Shown here one piece after another: positions 52,341 through 60,715 of a stretch of 64,000 bases of DNA. Position 1 is the first letter of the stretch. Every line of letters starts with the position of its first letter. A program made the translations under genes and the position numbers. This DNA is from Parasphingorhabdus sp. Its GTDB lineage: Bacteria; Pseudomonadota; Alphaproteobacteria; Sphingomonadales; Sphingomonadaceae. The notes below the pieces were generated by a model that was given only the letters and a program-made list of their open reading frames with translations, did no database searches and was not told the DNA's origin. The DNA is taken from contig JAUCYS010000001.1 in assembly GCA_030373505.1 (NCBI GenBank), forward strand, positions 370,864 through 434,863, in the 5' to 3' direction.

Positions 52341-53012
52341 TCAGCTTCCCAGAATATCGTCGATCTCGGCATTGGCCTTGGCGCGCAGCTGGCGCTTGCA
52401 AGCGGCAAAACCAGGTTGCGCGTTCAGCGCCTTCACCCGCAACACGGCTTCGTCGACCAGCTGGTCCGCCATGCAAAGCTCGTCCGCCAGCCCGGCCGTC
52501 AGCGCCTCCGCCGGGTTGAGAAGATGGGAGGACAGAGCCAGCCGCCGCCGCCAGACCGGGTCCAGCCAGTGATCGAGAATCGCCTGTGGCACAGCGGGGA
52601 AGGGCAGTCCCGCCTTCGCTTCGGGCAGGCCAATCTTGTAATCACCCTGCGCAGCCAGCACCCAGTCGCAGGCCAGCATCATGATTCCGCCCGCGCCGAT
52701 CGCGTTGCCGTTGACCGCGCAGACCACGGCGCAGGGCAGACGGTGCAGCGCCGCCGCAAATTCGTTGATTGCTGCCACGGCCCGCTTCTGGCCCGCCTTG
52801 TCCAGCGATGCCGCAACCTTAGTATCCATGCCGCAGGTAAAATGGGCACCTGCTCCGGTCAGGACGATGCCAGCCTCCGGGGGATTTGCGGCCAATGTCT
52901 GAAGGGCTGCTGCACCCTCTTCCAGCAAGTCCGCATGGAGCGTATTGCGCTCGCCATTGGTCAGCGTGATGATGATCGTGCCGTCGCGCTTTTCGGTCGG
53001 GAAACAGGTCAT
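52341..53012 (-). CDS. Enoyl-CoA hydratase/isomerase-related protein
   Basis: 223 aa, short for the family (about 260), lacking the C-terminal trimerisation helices. It has GIVLTGAGAHFTCGMDTKVAAS and CAVNGNAIGAGGIMMLACDWVLAAQG, which form the oxyanion hole. Catalytic Glu residues of classical hydratases are not evident (GLPEAKAGLPFPAVPQ). The start overlaps the stop of the peptidase gene (ATGA), so the two are translationally coupled, an odd pairing functionally. Crotonase-fold isomerase is as likely as hydratase. Confidence 0.85.
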   Translation of the reverse strand: MTCFPTEKRDGTIIITLTNGERNTLHADLLEEGAAALQTLAANPPEAGIVLTGAGAHFTCGMDTKVAASLDKAGQKRAVAAINEFAAALHRLPCAVVCAVNGNAIGAGGIMMLACDWVLAAQGDYKIGLPEAKAGLPFPAVPQAILDHWLDPVWRRRLALSSHLLNPAEALTAGLADELCMADQLVDEAVLRVKALNAQPGFAACKRQLRAKANAEIDDILGS

Positions 53013-55105
53013 TTACCGGCGCTTCCCTGCGCTCCCTCGACCGCAGTCCACTTGTCCATCCAGTCGAATACCGTCCGGTACCATTGTACGCTGTTCTTGC
53101 CCTTGAGCACCCAGTGATTTTCGTCCGGGAAGATCAGCAATTTGGACGGAATCTCCATTTGCTGCGATACGGTGAACGGCATGATGCTCTGCGTATAGGG
53201 GATGCGGAAATCTTTTTCGCCGTGGATAAACAGCGTCGGGGTTTTCCAGCTGCTGATTTTGTTCACCGGATTCCATTTTTCGGGATCGGACCGCTTCCAC
53301 CAGGGGCCGCCATGATCCCATTGGTCGAACCACAGTTCCTCGGTGCTCAGCGCCATCGAGCGCAGATCGAAAACGCCGGCATGGTTGACCAGGCAGTCGA
53401 ACCGGTCGGGCCAGTTGCCGGCGATCCAGTTCATCATATAGCCGCCATAGGATCCGCCCAGCGCGCAGGACCGCTCACCGTCAATTTGCGGATCGGTTTT
53501 TGTCGCCGCGGCATAGCCCAGCTTCAGATCCTCAAGCGGTTTGCCGCCCCAGTCCTGATTGATGCTGTCGGTAAACTTCTGTCCGTAACCGGTCGAGCCA
53601 TGAAAATCGACGGTGACGACCGCATAGCCTTGCGCCGCCATCACTTTCGGATTCCAGCGTGTCGACCAGCTATTGCCGAAACTGCCCTGAGGGCCGCCGT
53701 GGACCAGAAAGGCCATCGGCAATTTGCCCGTTGCATCCGCTGGCTTGATGATCTGGCCCCAGACCTTGTCGCCGCCCGCGCCCGCAAAGTTGAAGCGCCG
53801 GACGTCCACCTTGTCGATTTTGGCGAGTTCGCGGCCATTTATATTGGTAAGCTGGGTGACCGTTCCGTCCGCCGCGCGGCGATAGAGATCGGTCGGCAGC
53901 TGGATGCTGTTCAGGGTGTAAATCAGCGAGCCGTCTTTTAACGGGATCGTCGTGCCGACATTGCCTTCCCCGGTAAGCCGGGTCACCTTGCCGGTCTCGA
54001 CATTCACTTCGAAGGCAGGATTGTCGAGTATGTCCTGTGCTGTCACAATCAGGCTCTTGTCGTCGGGCGTCCACACGATGGAGCCGACCGAGCGGTCCCA
54101 GTCCCTGGTCAGTGCAACGGCTTCGTCTTCATCGCTGCCCTTCTTGCGCAATTTTACCACCAGCCGGTCGGCTTCATAGCCGGGACGCCCCATCGCTGCC
54201 CAGGCCAGCCATTCCCCGTCCGATGAAAAGGCCGGAAGCGTGTCCGTCGCTTCATTGCTGTCGGTATAATTGACGGTTTCGGTGCCATCGGCCTTGGCGG
54301 CGTAGAGATCGAGATTGGTGGACGTCGGCTCGTTGCGGTCCGCGGTCCGGAGCGCGAAGAAGAGGCCGTCCTCTTCCGGCACCCAGGTAATTTCCTCGCC
54401 GCCGCCAAAAGGCTTGGACGGGCTGTCGCCAACCAGATCGCCGTCCAGCGCAGCGCCGTTTCCAGTGATCTTCCCGTCCTTCAGACTGAAGGTGAAAATC
54501 CGGCTGTAATTACCCGGAGTTTCCCAGCTCGACCAGTGGCGGATAAACAGCTCGTCATATTCCCGACCGGTACCGGGACCGGGTTCGGCCCGGTTGCCGT
54601 CAGAATCGCAGCCAAAGGTCGGGCAGCCTCTCGCAATGTCGCCCCATAGTGCCACTTTTTCGCCGTCCGGAGACAGTTTGAAGCCTGCAATGTCGGCTTT
54701 CACATCGCTTGCCCGCACCGGTTCACCCTCCGCGCCGGATGAAGATATGTCGCTATGCCACAGCTGTTCGGAACCGCTGGCATCGCTCAGATAATAAAGG
54801 CTTCCGTCTGCCGAAAAGGCCGGGCTATGTTCGCTCTTGTCAGGCGTGTCGAGGATGCGGATCGGCACGGCATTCGGCTTGTCGAGCGCGAGCAGATAGA
54901 GCGCGCTGGACCGCGCGTAGCTTTCAGGATCGGTCTCGGTAACGTCAAAGGCCGCCCATTTCTCGTCCGGAGAAACGGCAACGGACCCCATGCGCTTCAG
55001 TGTCGCGAGATCCTCCGCTGTCATCGGTCGCGCCGTTGCGACCGTTGGAAAAATGCTGCCCGTTAGCAGCAGCGCGGTGGTGAGTGTTTTGATGAAATTT
55101 GTCAT
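53009..55105 (-). CDS. S9-family prolyl-oligopeptidase-type serine peptidase, exported
   Basis: Start at ATG 55105 (MTNFIKTLTTALLLTGSIFPTVATA, a signal peptide), giving 698 aa; the track start adds 10 residues. The N-terminal beta-propeller (about 30-430, with LPAFSSDGEWLAWAAMGRPG repeats) is followed by an alpha/beta hydrolase domain with nucleophile Ser in ALGGSYGGYMMNW, Asp in HGEKDFRIPYTQS and His in DENHWVLKGKN. It belongs to the dipeptidyl/acylaminoacyl peptidase group acting on peptides in the periplasm. It has a WDQWDHGGPWWKR-like stretch typical of the sphingomonad versions. Confidence 0.9.
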   Translation of the reverse strand: MTNFIKTLTTALLLTGSIFPTVATARPMTAEDLATLKRMGSVAVSPDEKWAAFDVTETDPESYARSSALYLLALDKPNAVPIRILDTPDKSEHSPAFSADGSLYYLSDASGSEQLWHSDISSSGAEGEPVRASDVKADIAGFKLSPDGEKVALWGDIARGCPTFGCDSDGNRAEPGPGTGREYDELFIRHWSSWETPGNYSRIFTFSLKDGKITGNGAALDGDLVGDSPSKPFGGGEEITWVPEEDGLFFALRTADRNEPTSTNLDLYAAKADGTETVNYTDSNEATDTLPAFSSDGEWLAWAAMGRPGYEADRLVVKLRKKGSDEDEAVALTRDWDRSVGSIVWTPDDKSLIVTAQDILDNPAFEVNVETGKVTRLTGEGNVGTTIPLKDGSLIYTLNSIQLPTDLYRRAADGTVTQLTNINGRELAKIDKVDVRRFNFAGAGGDKVWGQIIKPADATGKLPMAFLVHGGPQGSFGNSWSTRWNPKVMAAQGYAVVTVDFHGSTGYGQKFTDSINQDWGGKPLEDLKLGYAAATKTDPQIDGERSCALGGSYGGYMMNWIAGNWPDRFDCLVNHAGVFDLRSMALSTEELWFDQWDHGGPWWKRSDPEKWNPVNKISSWKTPTLFIHGEKDFRIPYTQSIMPFTVSQQMEIPSKLLIFPDENHWVLKGKNSVQWYRTVFDWMDKWTAVEGAQGSAGK

Positions 55106-55159
55106 GAACAGGGGTTTAGCACGCCTGTCCAACAAGGCAATGGGATCAGTCCGACAGGA

Positions 55160-55645
55160 CTATTTCTCGCTCAGCCTTTGAATTTCGCGGGCGACCAGCT
55201 CCTCCACGAGTTTCGGCAAATTCGCGTCCAGCCATTGCTTGATCATCGGCCGCATCAGTTCGCGGGTCAGGTCTTCCAGCGACGTGCCGCCGGAGGGTTG
55301 CGTAGGCACCCGGCGCTCAAGCGCTTCCTTTTCGACCAAGGCCGAAAGCGACTGGCGCATGCTGTCCAGTTTGTTGTCGTCGATGAGCCGCTCTTCCTTG
55401 CGGGGGTCACCAAAGACGGCGCGAGCCGAAGAATTTTGATGTTCCGCCAATTCGTCGGTCAGTTCAAGTATTTCATCATCGCTGTTCACGGGCTGAATAT
55501 CGGGAACGGCCTGCAGAGCAGGTTTGGACGAACTCTTGCGGCGAGTAACGGGACGATCTTCATCAATGGCCTTGTCTTCGGCTATGATGCGTTTGATCGA
55601 CGAGAGGATTTCCTCCATCGACGATTCCCGGTTTTGTTCAGCCAT
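55160..55645 (-). CDS. popZ: PopZ-like DUF2497 polar organizing protein
   Basis: The 161-aa protein starts ESSMEEILSSIKRIIAEDK, the conserved N-terminal helix of alphaproteobacterial PopZ. A long disordered middle rich in D, E, S and P follows. It ends SLEDLTRELMRPMIKQWLDANLPKLVEELVAREIQRLSEK, the C-terminal oligomerisation helices. PopZ forms polar condensates that anchor the chromosome origin and signalling proteins. Linkage with valS in one minus-strand block is common in alphaproteobacteria. The linker is longer and less acidic than in Caulobacter. Confidence 0.85.
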   Translation of the reverse strand: MAEQNRESSMEEILSSIKRIIAEDKAIDEDRPVTRRKSSSKPALQAVPDIQPVNSDDEILELTDELAEHQNSSARAVFGDPRKEERLIDDNKLDSMRQSLSALVEKEALERRVPTQPSGGTSLEDLTRELMRPMIKQWLDANLPKLVEELVAREIQRLSEK

Positions 55646-55697
55646 TTGCGAAACCCCTACACTTACGCCCCGTTGCCGAGCATCATCAAAACCAGCC

Positions 55698-57161
55698 TTA
55701 TCGGCGCGATGGAACCTCCGGCAATGGCTCTATGTCCGCTTTTTGCGCCTCAGTGTCAACGGTCCTGGTTGCTTGCGGCACCGGATTGGGGTCGCTCTGA
55801 TAGTCGTAGAACATGTCGTCAACCCGCTCGTAGTTTACGTCCGGATCGTAAAGCGGACCTCCATCGAGACCAAGATCCCGCGCTTCCGCCCGGCCCATCG
55901 CGGCAAGCAGGGAAAAGCCGGCGACATAGCTGTTGCGGCGAGCCGTCACCAGCTGCACCTGCGCATTCAGCAATTCCTGCTCGGCATTCAATATATCCAA
56001 TATGGTGCGGTTGCCGACGGAATTTTCTGCACGCACCCCTTCGAGAGACAGACTCGCCGCAGCGACGGCCCGCTCCGATGACTGTATCACCCGCTCCGAC
56101 GCCCGCCAGCTGGAATAAGCGGCACGGGTTTGGGCGATGACGTCGCGTTCTATAGCGATCTGTTGCTCATAGGCCTGGCCGGATCGCGCCTGGGCCTGCC
56201 GTATTTGAGCAGCGGGCCGCCCGCCCTGGTAAATCGGCATGGTCGCGCGGACACCCACTTCTGCAGTGGACTGTTCCTGGACAAAATTGGTGCCAGCGAG
56301 ATTGCCGCCAAGCGTGCCATGATAGTTGAGGTAGCGCCCCTGAGCATAGGTGGAAACGCGCGGCTTGTTGGCGGACCGGGCGGTCTTGATATCAAATTCG
56401 GCAGCGTCGCTGCGCTCTTTTGCAGCCAGCAGGTCCGGATTATAAGCCAGTGCGATATCAACGGCCTGATCCGGTGTTTCCGGCATGTTGGGCAGCGGCG
56501 GCGGCGGCTCCAGATCTCCCGGCTCGTGACCGACCAGAGCGATATAATTTTCTTTGCTGCGGATCAGGCTGGCGCGCGCGGTCTCCAGATCGCTCTTGGC
56601 AATTTCCAGCCGGGATTCGGATTGGGCAACGTCGGTGCGGGTCAGATCCCCAATTTCAAACCGGTCGCTGGTCGCGTCGAGATTGACGGAGAGTACGCCA
56701 ACATTGGACCGGTTTAGCTGGACAATCGCCGAATCGCGGATCACGTCCATATAGGTGGCGACAACATTGCTGAACACGCTCGCCTCGGTCGCGCGCAGGT
56801 CATATTGGCCGGCCTCAACTCTGGTTCTGGCGGCACGAATGGCGTTCTTTACAGCACCTCCGGAATAGATCGGAACGTCGATCGATCCACCTGCCGTCGA
56901 CTGGCGGAGCGGCGCGGTGAAGCTGTTCGCGCTGCGGAGAAAATTTTCCTGAAACCCGAAGTCGGTTGTTGCATTCGGACGACCATCGGCCTTGGCTATG
57001 GCCACCGTTTCGTCGGTGGCTCGCTGGCTGGCACGCGCGCCCGACAGCGTCGGGTTGGTCTCGTAGGCGGCGATCAGGGCGTCTCGTAACGTGTCCGCCT
57101 GCACGGGGGCAGACAGCAACAGGATCATGGCCGTTCCAAGGAAAAGGTGACGTCTAGTCAT
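55698..57161 (-). CDS. tolC: TolC-family outer-membrane efflux/secretion channel
   Basis: The 487-aa protein has a signal peptide (LLLSAPVQAD, about 23), then DTLRDALIAAYETNPTLSGARASQRATDETVAIAKADGRP, the typical first TolC repeat. The mid-section has YDLRATEASVFSNVVATYMDVIRDSAIVQLNRSN. The second repeat has QIRQAQARSGQAYEQQIAIERDVIAQTRAAYSSW and ENSVGNRTILDILNAEQELLNAQVQLV. The protein forms the trimeric channel of type I secretion and RND pumps. It is located between popZ and pcm, the usual alphaproteobacterial arrangement. The gene symbol is by family. Confidence 0.9.
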   Translation of the reverse strand: MTRRHLFLGTAMILLLSAPVQADTLRDALIAAYETNPTLSGARASQRATDETVAIAKADGRPNATTDFGFQENFLRSANSFTAPLRQSTAGGSIDVPIYSGGAVKNAIRAARTRVEAGQYDLRATEASVFSNVVATYMDVIRDSAIVQLNRSNVGVLSVNLDATSDRFEIGDLTRTDVAQSESRLEIAKSDLETARASLIRSKENYIALVGHEPGDLEPPPPLPNMPETPDQAVDIALAYNPDLLAAKERSDAAEFDIKTARSANKPRVSTYAQGRYLNYHGTLGGNLAGTNFVQEQSTAEVGVRATMPIYQGGRPAAQIRQAQARSGQAYEQQIAIERDVIAQTRAAYSSWRASERVIQSSERAVAAASLSLEGVRAENSVGNRTILDILNAEQELLNAQVQLVTARRNSYVAGFSLLAAMGRAEARDLGLDGGPLYDPDVNYERVDDMFYDYQSDPNPVPQATRTVDTEAQKADIEPLPEVPSRR

Positions 57162-57182
57162 TTCAATATTCTCCCGAACGCC

Positions 57183-57836
57183 TTAAAATTCAAAACTTCT
57201 TGCCACTTCAAAGCCGGGCAGGGGGCAGCCCGCGCCATCGGCGAAATATTGATAGCCAACATGGCCGCTGGCGACTCGGCCCAAGGCAAGCCGGGGAACG
57301 CCGTCGTGCGGGATCACGGCCACGATCCGGCCATCCGGGGCCAGTTGATCGACCACGTTATCGGGAATCTGTTCGACGAGTCCGTCGATAACGATCACGG
57401 AATAGGGCGCCGACGCGCTCCATCCCTCTGCAAGATTGCCTGTTTCGACCTTGACGTTGGCATAGTCCGCGAGATTTTTTCCTGCGATGGTCGCCAGTTT
57501 GGGATTTTGCTCAACCGCTGTGACGGTTCCGGCGAGTTGGGCCAGTACCGCTGCGGTATATCCCGTGGCGGCCCCGATTAGCAGAATATTATCGGCTTTC
57601 GTGATCCGCGCCATATTGAGCAGGCGTCCTGTAGTCAGGGGCGGATTCAGCGCTCTGTCTTCTCCGATCTGTACGCCGCGGTCAGCATAAGCAAAGTTTC
57701 GCCGGGCAGCCGGTACAAAATCCTCGCGCGGAACGTGGCTCATCGCCGCAATCAGATGCGGGTCGCTGACTTCAGTGGTTCGCAGCTGGCTAACCACCAT
57801 CGCCTTACGCATTTGTTTGAAATTTTCCTGGCCCAA
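57183..57836 (-). CDS. pcm: Protein-L-isoaspartate O-methyltransferase
   Basis: The 217-aa SAM-dependent methyltransferase has MRKAMVVSQLRTTEVSDPHLIAAM, the conserved region around VPREDFVPAARR, motif I ILLIGAATGYTAAVLAQLAGTVTAVEQ and YSVIVIDGLVEQIPDNVVDQLAPDGRIV. It methylates isoaspartyl residues for repair of damaged proteins. The ILLIGAATGYT loop lacks the usual GSGSGY form, as in the short alphaproteobacterial Pcm relatives. It starts the minus-strand block, with a tRNA-Cys gene upstream. The start is the ATG after a Lys/Gln-rich leader (MGQENFKQMRKAM). Confidence 0.85.
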   Translation of the reverse strand: MGQENFKQMRKAMVVSQLRTTEVSDPHLIAAMSHVPREDFVPAARRNFAYADRGVQIGEDRALNPPLTTGRLLNMARITKADNILLIGAATGYTAAVLAQLAGTVTAVEQNPKLATIAGKNLADYANVKVETGNLAEGWSASAPYSVIVIDGLVEQIPDNVVDQLAPDGRIVAVIPHDGVPRLALGRVASGHVGYQYFADGAGCPLPGFEVARSFEF

Positions 57837-57879
57837 GCGTCGATCCTCGCAATGAATGTTCCATCGTCCATGCCACTTC

Positions 57880-57894
57880 TGTATTATGAATACA
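57880..57894. promoter_or_regulatory. TGTATTATGAATACA palindrome in the pcm promoter region
   Basis: A 6-bp inverted repeat with a 3-base spacer lies 43 bp upstream of the pcm start in an AT-rich patch. It could be an operator or a chance palindrome overlapping the -10 (TATTCATAAT on the minus strand). Confidence 0.3.
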
Positions 57895-58090
57895 ATACAC
57901 TATGGCTGAGATTTTGTCGCTTCTAGCTTGGCTTGCGTCGTGCGCCAAGATGGATTCCGGGGAATTTGTGCTGACTGCGTCTTTTGCGCGACAAATAAGA
58001 TAATGCCCGCGAATATGCAGCGCCAGGCATCGTGGGCGCAACTTTGGGTTGACTTTCGCGACAAAGCGAAGCAATTCGCGCCCTCTCTTC

Positions 58091-58164
58091 GGCCCGATGG
58101 CGGAGTGGTGACGCAGCGGATTGCAAATCCGCGCACCCCGGTTCGATTCCGGGTCGGGCCTCCA
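58091..58164 (+). tRNA. tRNA-Cys (GCA)
   Basis: A cloverleaf can be drawn: acceptor GGCCCGA with TCGGGCC, discriminator U, encoded CCA, and T-arm CCCGG-TTCGATT-CCGGG. The anticodon loop TTGCAAA gives anticodon GCA. Disconnected from neighbouring genes, upstream of pcm on the other strand. Confidence 0.95.
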
Positions 58165-58306
58165 GAATTCTCCCCACCTCACAATATTTGAATGAACCCT
58201 GCGGCGGGACGCGAGCGGGCGGATCGTCCGACAGGGCCCGACGGAATCATTCCCGTGGCAGATTGCCTTTTCCTAAATCACTGACAATATTAGATTCACG
58301 CTCTAC

Positions 58307-58335
58307 GCGACAGATTTTTGACAGATATATTACAG
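58307..58335 (-). promoter_or_regulatory. Triple 11-bp Pho-box-like direct repeat upstream of the TPR gene
   Basis: On the minus strand this reads CTGTAAT-ATAT-CTGTCAA-AAAT-CTGTCGC, three heptamers in exact 11-bp phase, as in Pho boxes (CTGTCAT-N4-CTGTCAT). It lies just upstream of a possible -35 (TTGCAA at 58341) of the TPR gene. Confidence 0.6.
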
Positions 58336-58349
58336 TTTTGTTGCAATGA

Positions 58350-58367
58350 TTGTCATATAAGTGTAAT
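58350..58367 (+). promoter_or_regulatory. Pho-box-like repeat overlapping the TPR-gene promoter
   Basis: TTGTCAT-ATAA-GTGTAAT has the 7-4-7 layout on the plus strand, 29 bp before the ATG. It overlaps a possible promoter (TTGCAA at 58341, 17 bp, TAATAA at 58364). Confidence 0.5.
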
Positions 58368-58396
58368 AAATGACGATCGAACTAGGAGAAGCTGTC

Positions 58397-58777
58397 ATGA
58401 AAACCGCTAAAATTATCGGAATCACGGCCGGATTGATGTTGATGGGGGCACCTGCCCTCGCTCAGGATTCGGGCGAAATTGGTTATGCAAAAGGTGCTCT
58501 GGGCTATGATGCTCTGGTCGCCGGTCAAAATGAAGTTGCTTTGCAGCAACTGGAGGCGGCGGAAAAGGTCGATGCGAATGATCCTGCCCGTCTCATCAAT
58601 CTGGGCCAGGTCTATGCAAGAATGGGCCGGACCGGAGACGCAGCGCGCATGTTCATGGCTGCCATGCAAGGCGATCGCCATTTTGACTTGCTGCTTGCCA
58701 ATGGCGAGGTGGTCGATTCCCGGGATGCCGCCGATCAGGCCTTGCAGAAGCTGAACAGTCAGTTTGCCGGTCGGTAA
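58397..58777 (+). CDS. Small exported TPR protein of the type II secretion locus
   Basis: 126 aa from ATG 58397 (MKTAKIIGITAG, with AGGAGAAG in front; the track start at 58370 would precede the likely transcription start). It has a signal peptide ending at ALAQD (about 22), then two TPR-type helical hairpins (ALGYDALVAGQNEVALQQLEAAEKV; PARLINLGQVYARMGRTGDAARMFMAAM). The C-terminal helix is ADQALQKLNSQFAGR. It is a periplasmic scaffold by prediction. It is first in the run leading to a lipoprotein, a TonB-dependent receptor and gspE, with Pho-box-like repeats in front and a strong terminator behind. Confidence 0.8.
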   Translation: MKTAKIIGITAGLMLMGAPALAQDSGEIGYAKGALGYDALVAGQNEVALQQLEAAEKVDANDPARLINLGQVYARMGRTGDAARMFMAAMQGDRHFDLLLANGEVVDSRDAADQALQKLNSQFAGR

Positions 58778-58827
58778 ACTGGCGAATCATTGAGGGCAGA
58801 TTTTCCTGCTCCATGTATAATGTGCAG

Positions 58828-58856
58828 GGCGGCCGGTTATGCGGCCGCCTTTTTTT
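58828..58856 (+). terminator. Rho-independent terminator after the TPR gene
   Basis: GGCGGCCG-GTTATG-CGGCCGCC stem-loop followed by a seven-T run, 50 bp after the stop. Confidence 0.88.
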
Positions 58857-58935
58857 GTGCATTTCGATCACAGTTCGGACCGTACCGCAGCATAATTCAA
58901 GCTTATCTGCCACTGCGGAGATGAGTGCAAAATAT

Positions 58936-58953
58936 CCGTCATAATTTTGTCTC
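58936..58953 (+). promoter_or_regulatory. Weak Pho-box-like repeat upstream of the lipoprotein gene
   Basis: CCGTCAT-AATT-TTGTCTC keeps the 7-4-7 layout but with more mismatches than the other copies. It lies 139 bp before the lipoprotein ATG. Confidence 0.3.
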
Positions 58954-59092
58954 CAAAGAGTCATGCAAACAGCATGGCAGGGTCACGCGCCATCCCTAGA
59001 GCCCTTCGCTGAGGGCGATGGGGGCTTTTGATTCGATTCCGCATCGTTTGATTTTAATGTTTCAAACCAGTTATTTTGCGGAGACCAATTCC

Positions 59093-60640
59093 ATGTTGAA
59101 TAAGCAAATCCGATCTGTCCTGTTCGCGAGTGTGGCTGCCCTGGCGGTGACGGCTTGCGGCGCCGACGATGTCGCATCGCCGGGCGAAGGCAATCTTGTC
59201 GTATTGCCGACGCCGGCACCGACACCGGCACCTACGCCCACACCGACTCCAACGCCAGGGTCGGGTCCGGCAGCAAGCTGTCCCACTGGAACGGCCAATG
59301 TTGGTACGATCACCACGGGCAATGGGGAAGAGGTTCGCAACTGCCAGATTTCCGGTATCATCACGGGTAATCTGCTGGTGCCGAAAAAAGCTGGCACGAT
59401 TTACTCTTTCTCCGGTGAGGTCGATGTGGGGATTGATGGCGGCGCAACCGGCATCATCACTTTCGAGCCTGGTGTGACCGTGTTCGGTTCGTCCGGTGGC
59501 GACTTCTTGCTGGTCAATCGCGGCTCGCAGATTTTTGCTGAAGGCAACGCCTCTGCGCCGATCATCTTCACTTCGCGCCAGAATATTCTGGGAACCACTA
59601 CCGCAGACAGCATTGGCCAGTGGGGCGGCGTGGTCATTCTCGGCCGGGCACCAATCTCCAACTGCGCAACCGGAGACGTTTCCAATCCGGGCGGCACGCG
59701 CACCGATTGCGAAGCGATTATCGAAGGTCCGGCCAATGCCGTTTACGGCGGCACTCTGCCAAATGATTCATCGGGTCGCCTGTCCTATCTGCAAATTCGC
59801 TATCCCGGTTTCGAAGTCTCGACCGGCAACGAATTGAATGGCATCAGCCTCGGTGGCGTCGGTCGTGGCACCTTCTTCCAGAATATTCAGGTCCATAACA
59901 GTTCGGACGACGCGGTTGAATGGTTTGGTGGCCGGGTCAACGGCAAGAATCTGGCCTTTACCGGTACTGACGATGATTCGGTCGATTCCGATGTTGGCTA
60001 CAAGGGTTTCAACCAGTTCGTTCTGGCGGTGCAGCGCGTCAATGGCGGGGACCACAACTGGGAAGCAGACTCCAATGGCGACGAAGATGCTCAGCCACGG
60101 CAGAATTACGCTATGGCAAACGGCACTCTGGTCTCCCGCGGCGGCAACACGACGATCCTGATGCGTGGCGGTGGCGACTATGAAATGTACAACAGTGTCA
60201 TCTCGAGCGCATCTGGAGCCAACAAATGCCTGGATATGGATGGCAGCGCTACGGTGCAGGCTGCGAATCCGGCGCTGGATGAAAAAGGCCCGCCAGTATT
60301 CCAGTCGGTGTTCATGTCCTGCTCGGGCGGAGCGTTCGTTGACGACGGCAATGTAACCGTCGCGGCGATCCAGACCATCTTTAACGCAGGCACCAACAAC
60401 ACGTCGGCGGGTACTTCGACACTTGCTTCGAGCGCCTGGCCGATTGCCTTCATCAACGGGGCGAACGAAAATGCTGTGACGCCGTTCAATGCTGCAACTG
60501 TGGCATCCTCGTTCCAGTTCGGAGACTATGAAGCGGTTAATTATATCGGTGCCGTAAAGGACGCGAATGACACGCGCTTCCAAGGCTGGACCTGCGGTCT
60601 CTACGCCAATGATTGTGCCATCGCTCCCACGATTGGTTAA
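59093..60640 (+). CDS. Large beta-rich lipoprotein with Thr/Pro/Ala linker, function unknown
   Basis: 515 aa from ATG 59093 (MLNKQIRSVLFASVAALAVTACG, lipobox Cys22). A Thr-Pro-Ala linker (about 40-56) is followed by a repetitive beta-rich domain with many short Gly/Asn turns (GVTVFGSSGGDFLLVNRGSQ; FFQNIQVHNSSDDAVEWFGGRVNGKNLAFTGTDDDSVDSD), consistent with a right-handed beta-helix. Two Cys pairs are visible at least in part (CPTGTANVGT...RNCQI; NCATGDVSNPGGTRTDC). The linker and fold suggest an outer-membrane, probably surface-displayed protein that may be a type II secretion client. A receptor gene follows after 75 bp with a hairpin between. Confidence 0.7.
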   Translation: MLNKQIRSVLFASVAALAVTACGADDVASPGEGNLVVLPTPAPTPAPTPTPTPTPGSGPAASCPTGTANVGTITTGNGEEVRNCQISGIITGNLLVPKKAGTIYSFSGEVDVGIDGGATGIITFEPGVTVFGSSGGDFLLVNRGSQIFAEGNASAPIIFTSRQNILGTTTADSIGQWGGVVILGRAPISNCATGDVSNPGGTRTDCEAIIEGPANAVYGGTLPNDSSGRLSYLQIRYPGFEVSTGNELNGISLGGVGRGTFFQNIQVHNSSDDAVEWFGGRVNGKNLAFTGTDDDSVDSDVGYKGFNQFVLAVQRVNGGDHNWEADSNGDEDAQPRQNYAMANGTLVSRGGNTTILMRGGGDYEMYNSVISSASGANKCLDMDGSATVQAANPALDEKGPPVFQSVFMSCSGGAFVDDGNVTVAAIQTIFNAGTNNTSAGTSTLASSAWPIAFINGANENAVTPFNAATVASSFQFGDYEAVNYIGAVKDANDTRFQGWTCGLYANDCAIAPTIG

Positions 60641-60657
60641 CCCTGAACCAAGACACT

Positions 60658-60694
60658 GGGATGGTGGCCCTCGGCGGTCGCCATCCCATTTTTA
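60658..60694 (+). terminator. Intercistronic terminator-like hairpin between lipoprotein and TonB receptor
   Basis: GGGATGGTGGCC pairs with GGTCGCCATCCC (one G-T wobble region) around a CTCGGC loop, followed by ATTTTTA. It ends 22 bp before the receptor ATG, so it may attenuate receptor expression or stabilise the upstream mRNA. Confidence 0.55.
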
Positions 60695-60715
60695 CACTAT
60701 ATGAAGGACATTCGG

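Larger units (their letters stand above)
58778..59092. other. 315-bp intergenic region before the large lipoprotein
   Basis: Holds the terminator at 58828-58856, a weak Pho-box-like repeat at 58936-58953 and a leader hairpin near 58990-59025 (CCATC/GATGG outer, GCCC/GGGC inner) followed by GGGGCTTTT. The last may be an attenuator-like structure in the 5' leader. No gene is seen. Confidence 0.5.
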
